Shown here in pieces: positions 25,745 through 35,374 of a DNA stretch of 64,000 nucleotides. This DNA comes from Ruania zhangjianzhongii. Lineage in GTDB: Bacteria; Actinomycetota; Actinomycetes; Actinomycetales; Beutenbergiaceae. Location: the NCBI RefSeq assembly GCF_008000995.1, contig NZ_CP042828.1, positions 2,346,882 through 2,410,881 of the forward strand. The letters run 5' to 3'. The position numbers were made by a program, and so were the translations under genes. The first letter of the stretch is position 1; every line of letters begins with the position of its first letter. Under the pieces are notes generated by a model that was given only the letters and a program-made list of their open reading frames with translations, made no database searches and had not been told where the DNA came from.

Positions 25745-27133
25745 GTGAGTCAAGCAGTATCGCTCCATGTCGAGGCCCCGGTCCGCACCAGTGTGGACGT
25801 CGTGGTGGTGGGCAGTGGCCCGTCTGGACTGTCCGCAGCGATCAGTGCCGCCCGGCGCGGTGCTCGTACGCTCCTGGTCGAACGTTTCGGCTACGTCGGC
25901 GGAAACCTCACCGCTGGTCTGGTCGGACCGTGCATGACCTCCTACAGCCTGGATGGGTCCACCCAGCTGATCAAGGGCGTCTTCGAAGAGCTCGTGCTGC
26001 GGATGGAGGCCGACGGCCAGGCGATCCACCCCTCGAAGGTGCCGGCGAACAGCCCATACTGCGGCTACATCACCTACGGGCACGACAAGGTGACGCCGTT
26101 CGAACCGGAGGCCGTCAAAGCCACCGGGCTGGAGATGCTCCAGGAAGCGGGGGTGGAGATTCTGTTCCACACCACGGTGATCGCCCCGCGTACCGACGGC
26201 GATCAGGTCACCGGGCTCTTCATCTCCAGCAAGTCCGGGATCGAGGCGATCGATGCCAAGGTGGTGGTGGACTGTTCCGCTGACGCGGACGTCGTCGCCG
26301 GTGCGGGCGGAGAGACCATCTACGGTCGCGAGGAGGACGGTCTCGCCCAGCCGATGACGCTGTTCTGCCGGGTGACCGGAGTCGATGATGCTGCGGTCGA
26401 TGAGTACGTCACCCAGGCCCAGGAGTTCCGCCCGTTCAAGTCGATCGTGGATGAGGGACGACGCGCCGGCGAGTACTCGATCCCGCGCATGGGCATCGGC
26501 CTGTACAAGACGTTGCGGCCCGGGGTGTGGCGCTTGAACACCACCCGCGTCCTCGGTGTCAGTGGTGTGGACGTGGCCGATCTGACGGCCGCGGAGATCG
26601 AGGGCCGCAAGCAGGTCCACGAGCTGATTGCCTTCCTTCGTCGGCGCGCCCCCGGTTTCAGCCAGGCCACCCTGCTCGACACGGCAGCGATGATCGGGGT
26701 GCGAGAGACGCGGCGGATCGTCGGGGACTACACCCTCACCTTGGCCGACCTGGAAACCGGCAGGCACTTCGAGGACGTCATCGGCACCTGTGGGTACCCG
26801 GTGGACATCCACAGCCCGGTGGACGCCGGCGGCCGCCTGGAGGACGACCCCACAGCGAACATCTACGAGATGCCGTTCCGGATGCTCGTCCCGCAGACCC
26901 TGGACGGTGTCCTGGTGGCCGGCCGAAGCGTCTCGGCCACGCACGAGGCGCTGGCGGCGATCCGGGTGATGCCCCCCTCGTTCGCGATGGGCCAGGCTGC
27001 CGGGACCGCAGCCGCACTGGCGGTCGCCACCGGTGTGCAACCGCGCGCTGTCGACGTCCAGGCACTGCAGGACCAGCTGCTCGAAGACAACGCCTACCTC
27101 GGGGCCGAGCGCGTCCCGCAGACGATCGGCTGA
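25745..27133 (+). CDS. FAD-dependent oxidoreductase (FAD_oxidored family)
   Basis: This 462-residue protein starts at GTG 25745 with AAAGGAG just ahead. The N-terminal dinucleotide motif is VVVVGSGPSGLSAA, followed by the GGNLTAGLVGPCM loop typical of the FAD_oxidored family. The substrate domain contains YGREEDGLAQPMTLFCRV, and the C-terminal FAD-binding block reads VLVAGRSVSATHEALAAIR. It has no signal peptide or membrane segment, so it is cytosolic. Its place between LacI and a complete importer implies that it acts on the imported compound. The substrate is not known. Confidence 0.82.
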   Translation: MSQAVSLHVEAPVRTSVDVVVVGSGPSGLSAAISAARRGARTLLVERFGYVGGNLTAGLVGPCMTSYSLDGSTQLIKGVFEELVLRMEADGQAIHPSKVPANSPYCGYITYGHDKVTPFEPEAVKATGLEMLQEAGVEILFHTTVIAPRTDGDQVTGLFISSKSGIEAIDAKVVVDCSADADVVAGAGGETIYGREEDGLAQPMTLFCRVTGVDDAAVDEYVTQAQEFRPFKSIVDEGRRAGEYSIPRMGIGLYKTLRPGVWRLNTTRVLGVSGVDVADLTAAEIEGRKQVHELIAFLRRRAPGFSQATLLDTAAMIGVRETRRIVGDYTLTLADLETGRHFEDVIGTCGYPVDIHSPVDAGGRLEDDPTANIYEMPFRMLVPQTLDGVLVAGRSVSATHEALAAIRVMPPSFAMGQAAGTAAALAVATGVQPRAVDVQALQDQLLEDNAYLGAERVPQTIG

Positions 27134-27135
27134 TC

Positions 27136-28062
27136 GTGGGGGTGCTCGTTGCCCGGCGAGTCGGCCAGGCCGTGCTGGTGCTCTGGGGCGCCCTGACGAT
27201 CGTGTTCGTGGTGGTCAGGATGGTCCCGGGGGAGCCGGCGGCACTGCTGCTCGGCCCCACGGCCACACCGGAGCAGATCGCCGCGCTCACCACTGAGCTC
27301 GGCTACGACGATGCGCTCGGCGTGCAGTACGTCCACTACCTGATCGACGCCGTTCGTCTGGACTTCGGCGACTCGCACCGGCTGCACGTGCCAGCAATGG
27401 CAGCAGCGCTCGGGCGGCTGCCGGCCACGATGACCTTGGCGATCAGCGCGATGGTCGTGACGATCGCCGTGGGCTTCCCGCTCGGGGTGGTGGCCGCCCG
27501 CCGGCCGAAGAGCATGGTCGGGCGGGCAGTCTCCACGATGTCGCTGGCCTTCCAAGGCATGCCGCAGTTCTGGGTGGGCATCATGCTGGTGATCATCTTC
27601 TCGGCCACGCTGAGCGTGCTGCCGTCGTCGGGTTTCACCACACCGTTGAGCCTGGTGATGCCGGCCGTGGCGCTGTCCTTGCCGTATGTCGGCTGGCTCA
27701 CTCGGTCCGTGCGCAACTCCGTGATGGAGGAGCTCGACCAGCACTATGTGCGCACCGCACGCGCCAACGGCCTCCCGCGACAGCGGATCTTCTACGGCCA
27801 TGTCGTGCGAAACACGCTCATTCCGGTGATCACCGTGGTGGGTCTGCTGCTCGGAGTGTTCATCGGCAGCGCCGTGATCGTGGAGCAGGTGTTCGCCTGG
27901 CCCGGGGTCGGACGTTTGCTCGTGGACGCGATCACCTACCGGGACTACTCGGTGGTGCAGGCCGCCGTGCTGGTGATCACTGCGTTGTACGTGGTGATGA
28001 ACCTGGCGGTGGACCTGCTCTACAGCTTCTTGGACCCGCGCGTGCGGTTCGGAACTTCGTAA
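27136..28062 (+). CDS. Peptide/nickel-type ABC importer permease, DppB-like
   Basis: This is a roughly 308-residue permease with six predicted spans. The first is VLVLWGALTIVFVVVRMVPG with the typical GEPAALLLG after it. The cytoplasmic loop YVRTARANGLPRQRIFYGH is the EAA-type ATPase contact. GTG codons at 27136 and 27142 are both possible starts and neither has a strong ribosome site. It begins two bases after the oxidoreductase stop, so it is probably translationally coupled. Confidence 0.87.
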   Translation: MGVLVARRVGQAVLVLWGALTIVFVVVRMVPGEPAALLLGPTATPEQIAALTTELGYDDALGVQYVHYLIDAVRLDFGDSHRLHVPAMAAALGRLPATMTLAISAMVVTIAVGFPLGVVAARRPKSMVGRAVSTMSLAFQGMPQFWVGIMLVIIFSATLSVLPSSGFTTPLSLVMPAVALSLPYVGWLTRSVRNSVMEELDQHYVRTARANGLPRQRIFYGHVVRNTLIPVITVVGLLLGVFIGSAVIVEQVFAWPGVGRLLVDAITYRDYSVVQAAVLVITALYVVMNLAVDLLYSFLDPRVRFGTS

Positions 28063-28072
28063 GGCGGTAGTC

Positions 28073-28933
28073 ATGACAGCTCTCACAGCCACCAAGCCCA
28101 GAACACGCCGGGTCCGCCTGTCGTGGAATATGCGGACCATGGCCCAGGCGGTGATCGCGCTCTACGTCCTGGTCGCGGTCTTCGGGCCGCTGCTCATCCC
28201 CTACGACGCCAATGTGACCAGCACCATCGACCGTCTGCAACCACCCGGCGCCAGTCTGGACGACGGGACCACCAGTTGGCTCGGCACCGACCAGGTGGGC
28301 CGGTCCATCATCGCCCAGGTCATCTCGGGCTCCCGAGTGTCCATGCTGATCGCGGCCGCGACAGTGGGTATCGCAGGCGTCCTCGGGCTCGTTCTGGGAT
28401 TGATCTCCGGTTATTTCGGCCGCTGGGGCGACTCGCTCATCATGCGGCTCGGTGACATCCAGCTCGCCTTTCCGAGCATCTTGCTCGCCATCCTGATCGC
28501 CGGTGTGCTCGGCCCGAGCGTCACCAACGTGATCTTCACCCTGGCGATCACCCGATGGGTGATCTTCGCCCGCGTCGTCCGCGCCTCCGCGCTGGTGGCG
28601 AGCAAGAGCGAGGCAGTCGAAGGAGCCAAGACCCTCGGCGTGACCAACTTCTGGATCATCGTTCGCTACATCCTGCCGCGCGTGCTCGGCCCGCTCGCCG
28701 TGGCGGCGACGGTCCAGGTGGGCCTGATGGTGATCGCCGAGGCGTCATTGAGCTTCCTCGGCCTCGGCGTACCGCTGGACCAAGCCTCCTGGGGCTCGAT
28801 CATCGCCAATGGGCGCGACTACCTCTCGTCGGCCTGGTGGATCGCCGCCTTCCCGGGCCTAGCACTCGTGATCCTCGTGGTTGCCACGGGGATGGCCACC
28901 GACGGCAAACGTGCCGCCAACCAGACCATGTAA
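28073..28933 (+). CDS. Peptide/nickel-type ABC importer permease, DppC-like
   Basis: This is a 286-residue permease with six spans. It has the family marks WLGTDQVGRSIIAQVISGSRVS near residue 65 and SLSFLGLGVPLDQASWGSII near the C-terminus. The basic N-terminus is cytosolic. It forms the channel with the preceding protein. Confidence 0.9.
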   Translation: MTALTATKPRTRRVRLSWNMRTMAQAVIALYVLVAVFGPLLIPYDANVTSTIDRLQPPGASLDDGTTSWLGTDQVGRSIIAQVISGSRVSMLIAAATVGIAGVLGLVLGLISGYFGRWGDSLIMRLGDIQLAFPSILLAILIAGVLGPSVTNVIFTLAITRWVIFARVVRASALVASKSEAVEGAKTLGVTNFWIIVRYILPRVLGPLAVAATVQVGLMVIAEASLSFLGLGVPLDQASWGSIIANGRDYLSSAWWIAAFPGLALVILVVATGMATDGKRAANQTM

Positions 28934-29033
28934 GGCGCCCAGAACCGCCGACCGCCTCTTCCCCCGGTTCACCAGTCACTCTGTTCCCTTGTTCCCCGTA
29001 TCCCTGTTCAACACTCACTCGAAGGAGAGATGA

Positions 29034-30581
29034 ATGTCCCGTCACACCCCCCTCTGGAACACCCCCATCGACCGCCGCACGTTCTTCGGCCTCACCGGTG
29101 CCGGCGCCGGTGCGCTCGTGCTCAGCTCCTGCGGTATGCAGACCGATAGTGAAGGTGCAGGCGGTGAAGAGTCCTCGGTGATCCGCGCCGCATTCGACCG
29201 CCCGATCCTCGACCTGAACCCCTTCGGCTCTGCGAACGTGGAGCAATCCACCCTCCTCGCTGCAGCGCTCATCTTCGACTCACTGGTGACCCGCACCGAC
29301 GACGGCTTCGCACCACGGCTCGCCGCCGAGTGGGACCAGCCGGACGAGAACACCTGGGTCTTCACCCTCGCCGACGTGACCTACCACGACGGTCAGGCAA
29401 TCACAGCCGAGGACGTCAAGGCCTGTGTCGAGAACATCGCGTCCGGCTCCACCCCGCAGGCGGCCCTCTGGGGTGCCCTGGACGCGGTGGAGGCAACGGA
29501 CGAGACGACGGTAACGATCACCACGAGTTCGCCGGTGGGCACGATGTTGTCCAACCTCTCCCTCATCTCGATCGTCCCGGCCGACAAGATCGAGGACCAG
29601 AGCTTCTTTGCCACGTCGCCAGTCGGAAGCGGGCCGTTCGAAGTGGACAGCTTCACCGCCTCCGACCACCTCAACCTCACAGCAGTTGAGGACTACTGGA
29701 ACGGGGCCGCGGCCTCCACGCGGTTGGAACTTCCGTACATCCCGGAGAACTCCACCCGGCTGACTGCGCTGAAGACCGGTGAGGTGGACGTCACCTGGTC
29801 GATCCCGCCGGACCAGCTCGCAGAGCTGGAAGAGCCAGGGGTGGAGGTGGTGACCGGACCAAGCTTCGTGAACTATTTCAACTGGTTCAACTCCAGCCGC
29901 GAGCCATTCACCGACGTCCGCGTGCGGCAGGCGATGTGGATGGCGATCGACGTGGCGCAGGTTGTCACCGACCTGTTCGGTGACTCAGCCGAGCTGGCGA
30001 CCGCTCCGATCCCGTCACCGGTGTTCGGATACAGCGCGCAGGAGCCCTACCCCTACGACCCCGAGCAGGCGCGCTCGTTGCTCGCCGAGGCAGGTTTCGC
30101 GGACGGCTTCTCCACCCACGTGATGTGGGCTCAAGGAGTGGCGCCGCAAGCTCGACCGCTGGCGGAGTCGTTCGCCTCCTACTGGCAGGAGATCGGAGTG
30201 ACGGTGGAGCTGCAGGAACTCGAGCAGGCCCAGTGGCTGGACCGCCTCCTGGCTCTGGACTGGGACATGGACCTGCAGAACGCGGGCAATGCCACCGGGG
30301 ATGCCGACTACACCCTCGGTCGCCTCTACAGCACCGATGCGAACCGGATGGGCTACTCCAACCCCGAGCTCGACGAGATCCTCAGCGGCGCCCGGAGCAC
30401 CACCGATCAGGACCAGCGAGCCGAGCTGTACGCCCAAGCGTGCAAGATCATCTGGGATGACGCCGTCGGCATCTTCCCGCTCGCCCCGCTGGCTACCTAC
30501 GGGGTGCGCGACGGCGTTGAGGGCCTGGCGCCGGCGCCGAACAACCAGCCGGACTTCGTGCCGGTGCATCATTCGGCATGA
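29034..30581 (+). CDS. Peptide/nickel-type ABC importer, substrate-binding lipoprotein (SBP_bac_5, Tat-type)
   Basis: This 515-residue binding protein has a twin-arginine signal (DRRTFFGLTGAGAG, Arg14-Arg15) followed by a lipobox ending at Cys33 (LSSC). It is therefore probably exported folded through Tat and lipid-anchored. The LTALKTGEVDVTW and VRQAMWMAIDVAQVVTDL segments are typical of the DppA/OppA family. The family includes peptide, nickel, opine and oligosaccharide binders. GAAGGAGA precedes the ATG. The next gene starts inside its stop codon. Confidence 0.9.
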   Translation: MSRHTPLWNTPIDRRTFFGLTGAGAGALVLSSCGMQTDSEGAGGEESSVIRAAFDRPILDLNPFGSANVEQSTLLAAALIFDSLVTRTDDGFAPRLAAEWDQPDENTWVFTLADVTYHDGQAITAEDVKACVENIASGSTPQAALWGALDAVEATDETTVTITTSSPVGTMLSNLSLISIVPADKIEDQSFFATSPVGSGPFEVDSFTASDHLNLTAVEDYWNGAAASTRLELPYIPENSTRLTALKTGEVDVTWSIPPDQLAELEEPGVEVVTGPSFVNYFNWFNSSREPFTDVRVRQAMWMAIDVAQVVTDLFGDSAELATAPIPSPVFGYSAQEPYPYDPEQARSLLAEAGFADGFSTHVMWAQGVAPQARPLAESFASYWQEIGVTVELQELEQAQWLDRLLALDWDMDLQNAGNATGDADYTLGRLYSTDANRMGYSNPELDEILSGARSTTDQDQRAELYAQACKIIWDDAVGIFPLAPLATYGVRDGVEGLAPAPNNQPDFVPVHHSA

Positions 30582-31642
30582 GCGCGGGCACGATGACGGC
30601 ACCAGGCGAGGCAGCCCCTACCGAAGAGGCGGCCGCGGCACTCGAAGTCGATCACCTGCACGTGGCGTACCGCCGAGGCGACGAGGTGCTCGAGGCGGTG
30701 CGGGATGTCTCCTTCCGGGTGGAGCGAGGTGAGACAGTAGCGCTCGTCGGTGAGTCCGGAAGTGGCAAGAGCACGATCGGGTTCGCGCTCATGGGCCTGC
30801 TCCCGGCCGGTGTCGGTGAGGTGACCAGCGGCACGGTGCAGTTCCTCGGATCCGCGCTGGACGTGACCTCCGAGGCCGACCTTTCCCAGGTACGCGGCCG
30901 GAAGATGTCGATGGTGTTCCAGGACCCGCTGACGTCGCTCAACCCGGTGCTGACCGTGGGTAAGCAGCTGTCGGAACTGTTCACCGTCCACCAGAAGCTG
31001 GGCCGACGCGAGGCCTGGCGGCGGGCAGTGGACCTGCTCCGAACCGTCCGCATTCCGGATCCGCAGCGGCGTGCCAGGCAGTATCCGCAACAGCTCTCCG
31101 GCGGCATGCGCCAGCGGGTGGTGATGGCGATGGCATTGGCACAGCATCCGCAGATGGTGATCGCGGACGAACCCACCACCGCGCTGGACGTGACCGTGCA
31201 GGCGCACGTGATGGAGCTGCTCGAGGACCTCGCGAAGCAGACCGGGGCCGGCACGCTACTGATCACCCATGACCTCGGCGTGGTCGCCTCGTATGCTCGG
31301 CGCGTCTACATCCTCTACGCCGGCAGCGTGATGGAGCGCGGCCCGATCCGGGAGATCTACGAACGGCCCGCCCACCCGTACACGGAGGGGCTGCTGCAGT
31401 CCGTCCCACGGGTGACGGGAGAGCAGCAGGACCTGCGCCCCATCCCGGGCAGCCCACCCAACATCGCGGAGCCGGTCGCCGGCTGCCCGTTCAACACGCG
31501 CTGCCCCCTGGCTACCGACCGGTGCCGGGACGAGGTTCCGCAGATGGTGCCCGTGGCTGACGGCCGGGACTCGGCCTGCCACTATGCGAAGGAGGTGTAC
31601 GCCGGTGAGCACGACGCCACGCTCCGTGCTGAGCGCGACTGA
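30578..31642 (+). CDS. Peptide/nickel-type ABC importer ATPase, DppD-like
   Basis: This is a 354-residue ATPase with Walker A GESGSGKST at residues 58-66, signature LSGGMRQR, Walker B VIADEPT, and the C-terminal oligopeptide-type Cys-containing extension (GCPFNTRCPLATDRC). The ATG overlaps the binding-protein stop (ATGA at 30578-30581). It forms the ATPase dimer with the next protein. Confidence 0.92.
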   Translation: MSAGTMTAPGEAAPTEEAAAALEVDHLHVAYRRGDEVLEAVRDVSFRVERGETVALVGESGSGKSTIGFALMGLLPAGVGEVTSGTVQFLGSALDVTSEADLSQVRGRKMSMVFQDPLTSLNPVLTVGKQLSELFTVHQKLGRREAWRRAVDLLRTVRIPDPQRRARQYPQQLSGGMRQRVVMAMALAQHPQMVIADEPTTALDVTVQAHVMELLEDLAKQTGAGTLLITHDLGVVASYARRVYILYAGSVMERGPIREIYERPAHPYTEGLLQSVPRVTGEQQDLRPIPGSPPNIAEPVAGCPFNTRCPLATDRCRDEVPQMVPVADGRDSACHYAKEVYAGEHDATLRAERD

Positions 31643-32636
31643 CCTGACCAGCACGTACCGACTCAAGGGAAGCCTGCTCCGGCGCGGTCCCAGCGAGGTG
31701 CAGGCAGTGGCGGGCATCGACCTCGAGCTGGCCGAGGGTGAAGCGCTCGGCCTCGTCGGGGAGTCCGGCTGCGGTAAATCGACAGTGGCCCGCGCGATCG
31801 TCGGACTGCAGCCGGTGGCGAGCGGATCAGTGCAGGTGTGCGGACAGGACCTGATGGCCCTGCGCTCGCGCGAACGCCGCGCCGCACGCCGCCAGGTCCA
31901 GATGATCTTCCAGGACCCGTACTCCTCGCTGAATGCAGACATGACGGTCCACGACCTGCTCACCGAAGGGTGGCGGGCGCACCGTGGCATCCTCGAACCG
32001 GACCGGTGGGACCGGCGGGTGGACGAGTTGCTGGAGATGGTCGGGCTGAGCTCTCACCACGCCGACCGCAAGCCCCGCGAGTTCTCCGGCGGCCAGCTGC
32101 AGCGAATCGCTATCGCCCGCGCGCTGAGCGTGGAGCCGCGACTCCTGGTGGCCGACGAGGCGGTCTCGGCCCTGGACGTGTCGGTGCAGGCGCAGGTGCT
32201 GAACCTGTTGGACGATCTGCGCAAGCGGCTCGGCCTCGGCATCCTGTTCATCTCCCACGATCTCGCCGTGGTGCGGCACCTGTGCGATCGAGTTGCCGTG
32301 ATGTACCTCGGCAAGATCGTCGAGACCGGTGCCACCGCGGAGGTGTTCGCCGGGCCCACCCACCCCTACACCCAGTTGTTGCTGGACTCGGTGCCGGACC
32401 TGTACCCGTGGGAGTCCGAAGTGCAGGACCGGCTGCCGGAGTCGGGGGAGCTGCCCTCACCGATCGATCCGCCGTCTGGGTGCCGGTTCCGCACCCGGTG
32501 CCCGCTCGCCAGCGCGGTCTGCGCGAGCGACCTCCCGGTGCTCGAGTCGGCCGGCGGGGCGGCCCCAGGGCACACAGCGGCGTGTCACTTCAAGGAGGAG
32601 GCGCTTCAGGGTGCCTGGCGGGACGCGGTGGCGTAG
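31605..32636 (+). CDS. Peptide/nickel-type ABC importer ATPase, DppF-like
   Basis: This is a 343-residue ATPase starting at GTG 31605, supported by GGAGG at 31591-31595, so it overlaps the previous gene by 38 bases. It has Walker A GESGCGKST, signature FSGGQLQR and Walker B LLVADEAVSALD, and the C-terminal Cys-rich extension (GCRFRTRCPLASAVC). It closes the LacI-oxidoreductase-importer unit. Confidence 0.92.
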   Translation: MSTTPRSVLSATDLTSTYRLKGSLLRRGPSEVQAVAGIDLELAEGEALGLVGESGCGKSTVARAIVGLQPVASGSVQVCGQDLMALRSRERRAARRQVQMIFQDPYSSLNADMTVHDLLTEGWRAHRGILEPDRWDRRVDELLEMVGLSSHHADRKPREFSGGQLQRIAIARALSVEPRLLVADEAVSALDVSVQAQVLNLLDDLRKRLGLGILFISHDLAVVRHLCDRVAVMYLGKIVETGATAEVFAGPTHPYTQLLLDSVPDLYPWESEVQDRLPESGELPSPIDPPSGCRFRTRCPLASAVCASDLPVLESAGGAAPGHTAACHFKEEALQGAWRDAVA

Positions 32637-32684
32637 AAGACCCTCGGCGATCCGTCAGCATGCCGCGCGGCGGCCCTCGGCCCC

Positions 32685-32714
32685 TTGCTCCGAGACAACG
32701 TTGTCGTCTAACGT
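32685..32714 (+). promoter_or_regulatory. Promoter with 12-bp palindromic operator in front of the CUT2 operon
   Basis: The perfect palindrome GACAACGTTGTC lies at 32694-32705, between a possible -35 (TTGCTC, 32685-32690) and -10 (TAACGT, 32709-32714). The same 12 bases occur at 38540-38551 upstream of a lacI gene. This position between the hexamers is classical for LacI-type repression. Confidence 0.65.
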
Positions 32715-32842
32715 GATGCGGAACACAAAGTGGTGGTCAGCCAGGAGGCGACACCGACGTCGTCGAGAGGTGTCGCCACCGGACCGGCCGTGAGCACACA
32801 GCCCCAGCCCGCGGGTACGCCTTTCAATCATTGGAGAGAGAT

Positions 32843-33808
32843 ATGGCTGCGAAGCGCTTGAAGTACCTGTCCCTCGGAGCCAGCGTTGCAGTGATCGCGG
32901 GCCTTGCCGCATGCAGTGAGGGCGACCCCGGCCAGGAGGAGCCCGGGGGTGAAGAAGGTGGCGAGATCCAGACCGTCGGGCTGATGGTCCAGGACCTGTC
33001 CAACCCGTTCTTCGGTGCGATGGAGGACGCCCTGGTGGCGGCGGCCGAACCGCAGGGGATCGAGGTCAACGTCCAGGACGGACAGCAGGACCTGAACACC
33101 CAGAACAACCAGATCGACACCTTCATCCAGCAGCAGGTGGACGCGATCCTGATCAACGCCGTCGACTCCGAGGGCATCGGCCCGGCCGTCCAGCGCGCCA
33201 CCGACGCGGGAATCATCGTGGTGGCCGTGGATGTGGCGGCCGAAGGCGCCCAGGCCACGGTCACGTTGGACAACACCGCAGCGGGCGAGGTGGCGTGCAC
33301 CTACCTGTTCGAGCAGATGGGTGGCTCCGGCGACATCCTGGTGGTGGACGGCACGCCGATCACCTCGGTGCAGGACCGGATGACCGGCTGCGAAGCGGTG
33401 ATGGAGGAGAACCCGGACATCAACGTCGTCGGGCACCAGAACGGTGACAACGGCCGGCAGGAGGCGCTGAGCCTCACCCAGGACATGCTCACCGCCAACT
33501 CGGAGATCGACGGCATCTTCGCCATCAACGACCCGAGCGCTCTCGGCGCGACCCTGGCAGCCGAGCAGGCCGGCTACAGCGACCTGACGATCGTCGGCGT
33601 GGACGGCTCCCCGGAAGCGGTCGAAGCGCTCGAGGACCCGGACTCGATGTTCTCCGGAACCGCGAAGCAGGATCCGGGCGCTCAGGTGGAGATGGGCCTG
33701 GAGATGGCCCAGCAGCTCATCGCCGGTGAGGAGCTGGAGGAGGACTACGTGGAGATCCGCACCGAGATGCTCACCCGGGACAACCTGGAGGAGTACGAGG
33801 GCTGGTGA
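32843..33808 (+). CDS. CUT2-type ABC importer, ribose-type sugar-binding lipoprotein
   Basis: This 321-residue RbsB-like binding protein starts at ATG 32843 after GGAGAGAG. The lipoprotein signal ends at Cys24 (LAAC) and is followed by a Glu/Gly-rich linker. The mature fold opens with IQTVGLMVQDLSNPFFGAM, the standard pentose/hexose-binding start, and contains the FAINDPSALGATLA segment. It is the first gene of a complete importer with its own double ATPase. The nearby manA and lacI genes under the same operator suggest a hexose ligand, possibly mannose-related. Confidence 0.92.
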   Translation: MAAKRLKYLSLGASVAVIAGLAACSEGDPGQEEPGGEEGGEIQTVGLMVQDLSNPFFGAMEDALVAAAEPQGIEVNVQDGQQDLNTQNNQIDTFIQQQVDAILINAVDSEGIGPAVQRATDAGIIVVAVDVAAEGAQATVTLDNTAAGEVACTYLFEQMGGSGDILVVDGTPITSVQDRMTGCEAVMEENPDINVVGHQNGDNGRQEALSLTQDMLTANSEIDGIFAINDPSALGATLAAEQAGYSDLTIVGVDGSPEAVEALEDPDSMFSGTAKQDPGAQVEMGLEMAQQLIAGEELEEDYVEIRTEMLTRDNLEEYEGW

Positions 33809-33841
33809 GCCCGGGCCTTTCCACTGATGACCGGGGCTGCC

Positions 33842-35374
33842 ATGACTGACCGACCCGTACCGCACACGAGCGTGCTCTGGCTGGAGAACATCTCCAAGAA
33901 GTTCGCCGGGACGACAGTGCTGCACGGTGTCGACCTCGAGGTGCGAGCCGGCGAGGTGCACGCCCTGATGGGTGAAAACGGCGCCGGCAAGTCCACCCTG
34001 ATGAAGGTGGTCGGGGGAGTCCATCAGCCCGACACCGGCCAGGTACGGGTGAACGGGCAGGAACTGGTCCTGGCCAGCCCGAAGGATGCCATCGCCGCGG
34101 GGATCGCGATGATCCACCAAGAGCTGAGCACCGTGCCGTACATGACCGTGGCCGACAACCTGGCCCTGGGGAGGGAACCTACCCGCGCACGCTACGTCGT
34201 CGACCGGGAAGCCCTGATAGCCGAGGCACAGCGCAAGCTGGACCGGATCGGGGTACGGGTGAACCCGAAGGCCAAGATGGTGGACCTCTCGGTCGGCCAG
34301 CAGCAGATGGTCGAGATCGCCCGAGCCGTGGACCAGCAGGCGAAGATCCTGGTGCTCGACGAGCCCACCGCGGCCCTCTCGGATGCCGAGTCGGAGCGGC
34401 TGTTCACCCTGGTGGACTCGATGCGCGAGCGCGGGATGGGCCTGATCTACATCTCCCACCGACTGGACGAGGTCTGGCGACTGGCCGACCGGGTCACCGT
34501 GCTCCGCGACGGGCATCTGGTCGGTACCTCCGAGCGTGGCGCCGTGGACCAGGACGAGATCGTGCGGCAGATGGTCGGCCGGCGGATCGAGTCGCTGTAC
34601 GTGCGCGAGAACCGGTCAGCCGGCGAGGTGGTGCTGGAGGTCAGCGACATCATCTCCGCCGAACGGGGTATCGGGCCGGTATCGCTCTCGGTCCGGGCCG
34701 GTGAGGTGGTCACCCTCGTCGGCCTGATCGGCGCCGGGCGCACCGAGACCGTGCGGATGATCTACGGCGCGGATCTCCCGGACTCCGGCTCGGTCCGCCT
34801 GCACGGGAAGAACGTCTCCATCCAGTCGGCCACGGACGCGCTGAAGGTGGGCATCGGGCTGCTGCCGGAGAGCCGCAAGGAACAGGCGCTGTTCCCGAGC
34901 CGGGACGTGGTGGACAACATCACCATCACGTCCCTGAAAACCACCTCGCGGTTCGGTGTGCTGGCGCGAGCACGGCTGCTGCAGACGGCCAAGGAATACA
35001 TCGACATGCTGCGGATCCGCGCCCAGTCCGCCCGGCAGCTGGTCAGCACCCTGTCCGGCGGGAACCAGCAGAAAGTGGTGCTCTCCCGCCTGCTGGCCAG
35101 CTCCACCGAGGTGCTGATCCTGGACGAACCGACCCGTGGGGTGGACGTCGGCGCCAAGCACGAGATCTACGAGATCATCAACGGTCTCGCCGCCGAGGGG
35201 AAGGCGGTGCTGATCGTGTCCTCGGACCTTCCGGAGGCGATGGGGATCAGCGACCGGCTGCTGGTCTACCGGGACGGGCAGATCGTCACCGAGCTCACCG
35301 CGGCCGACACCTCGGAAGAAGAAGTGATGATGTTTGCCACCGGTCTGGCAGGGAGTGAAGAGCGCGATGACTGA
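33842..35374 (+). CDS. CUT2-type ABC importer double ATPase, RbsA/MglA-like
   Basis: This protein of about 510 residues has two nucleotide-binding domains. The first has intact Walker A GENGAGKST and the RbsA-type signature LSVGQQQM. The second has the family-typical degenerate Walker A (GLIGAGRTE) and a good signature LSGGNQQK. The ATG at 33842 gives the usual N-terminus; an in-frame ATG at 33827 is the alternative. The next gene starts within its last codons. Confidence 0.92.
   Translation: MTDRPVPHTSVLWLENISKKFAGTTVLHGVDLEVRAGEVHALMGENGAGKSTLMKVVGGVHQPDTGQVRVNGQELVLASPKDAIAAGIAMIHQELSTVPYMTVADNLALGREPTRARYVVDREALIAEAQRKLDRIGVRVNPKAKMVDLSVGQQQMVEIARAVDQQAKILVLDEPTAALSDAESERLFTLVDSMRERGMGLIYISHRLDEVWRLADRVTVLRDGHLVGTSERGAVDQDEIVRQMVGRRIESLYVRENRSAGEVVLEVSDIISAERGIGPVSLSVRAGEVVTLVGLIGAGRTETVRMIYGADLPDSGSVRLHGKNVSIQSATDALKVGIGLLPESRKEQALFPSRDVVDNITITSLKTTSRFGVLARARLLQTAKEYIDMLRIRAQSARQLVSTLSGGNQQKVVLSRLLASSTEVLILDEPTRGVDVGAKHEIYEIINGLAAEGKAVLIVSSDLPEAMGISDRLLVYRDGQIVTELTAADTSEEEVMMFATGLAGSEERDD

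Noticed and set aside
25283-27040. 585-codon open frame on the minus strand opposite the FAD oxidoreductase
   Set aside because: It is antisense to a clear flavoprotein gene, has His/Arg/Gly-rich composition without family motifs, and has no ribosome site. It is a product of high G+C third positions.
32828-34516. 562-codon minus-strand frame across the CUT2 binding protein and ATPase
   Set aside because: It spans two well-defined plus-strand genes and has no motif of its own.
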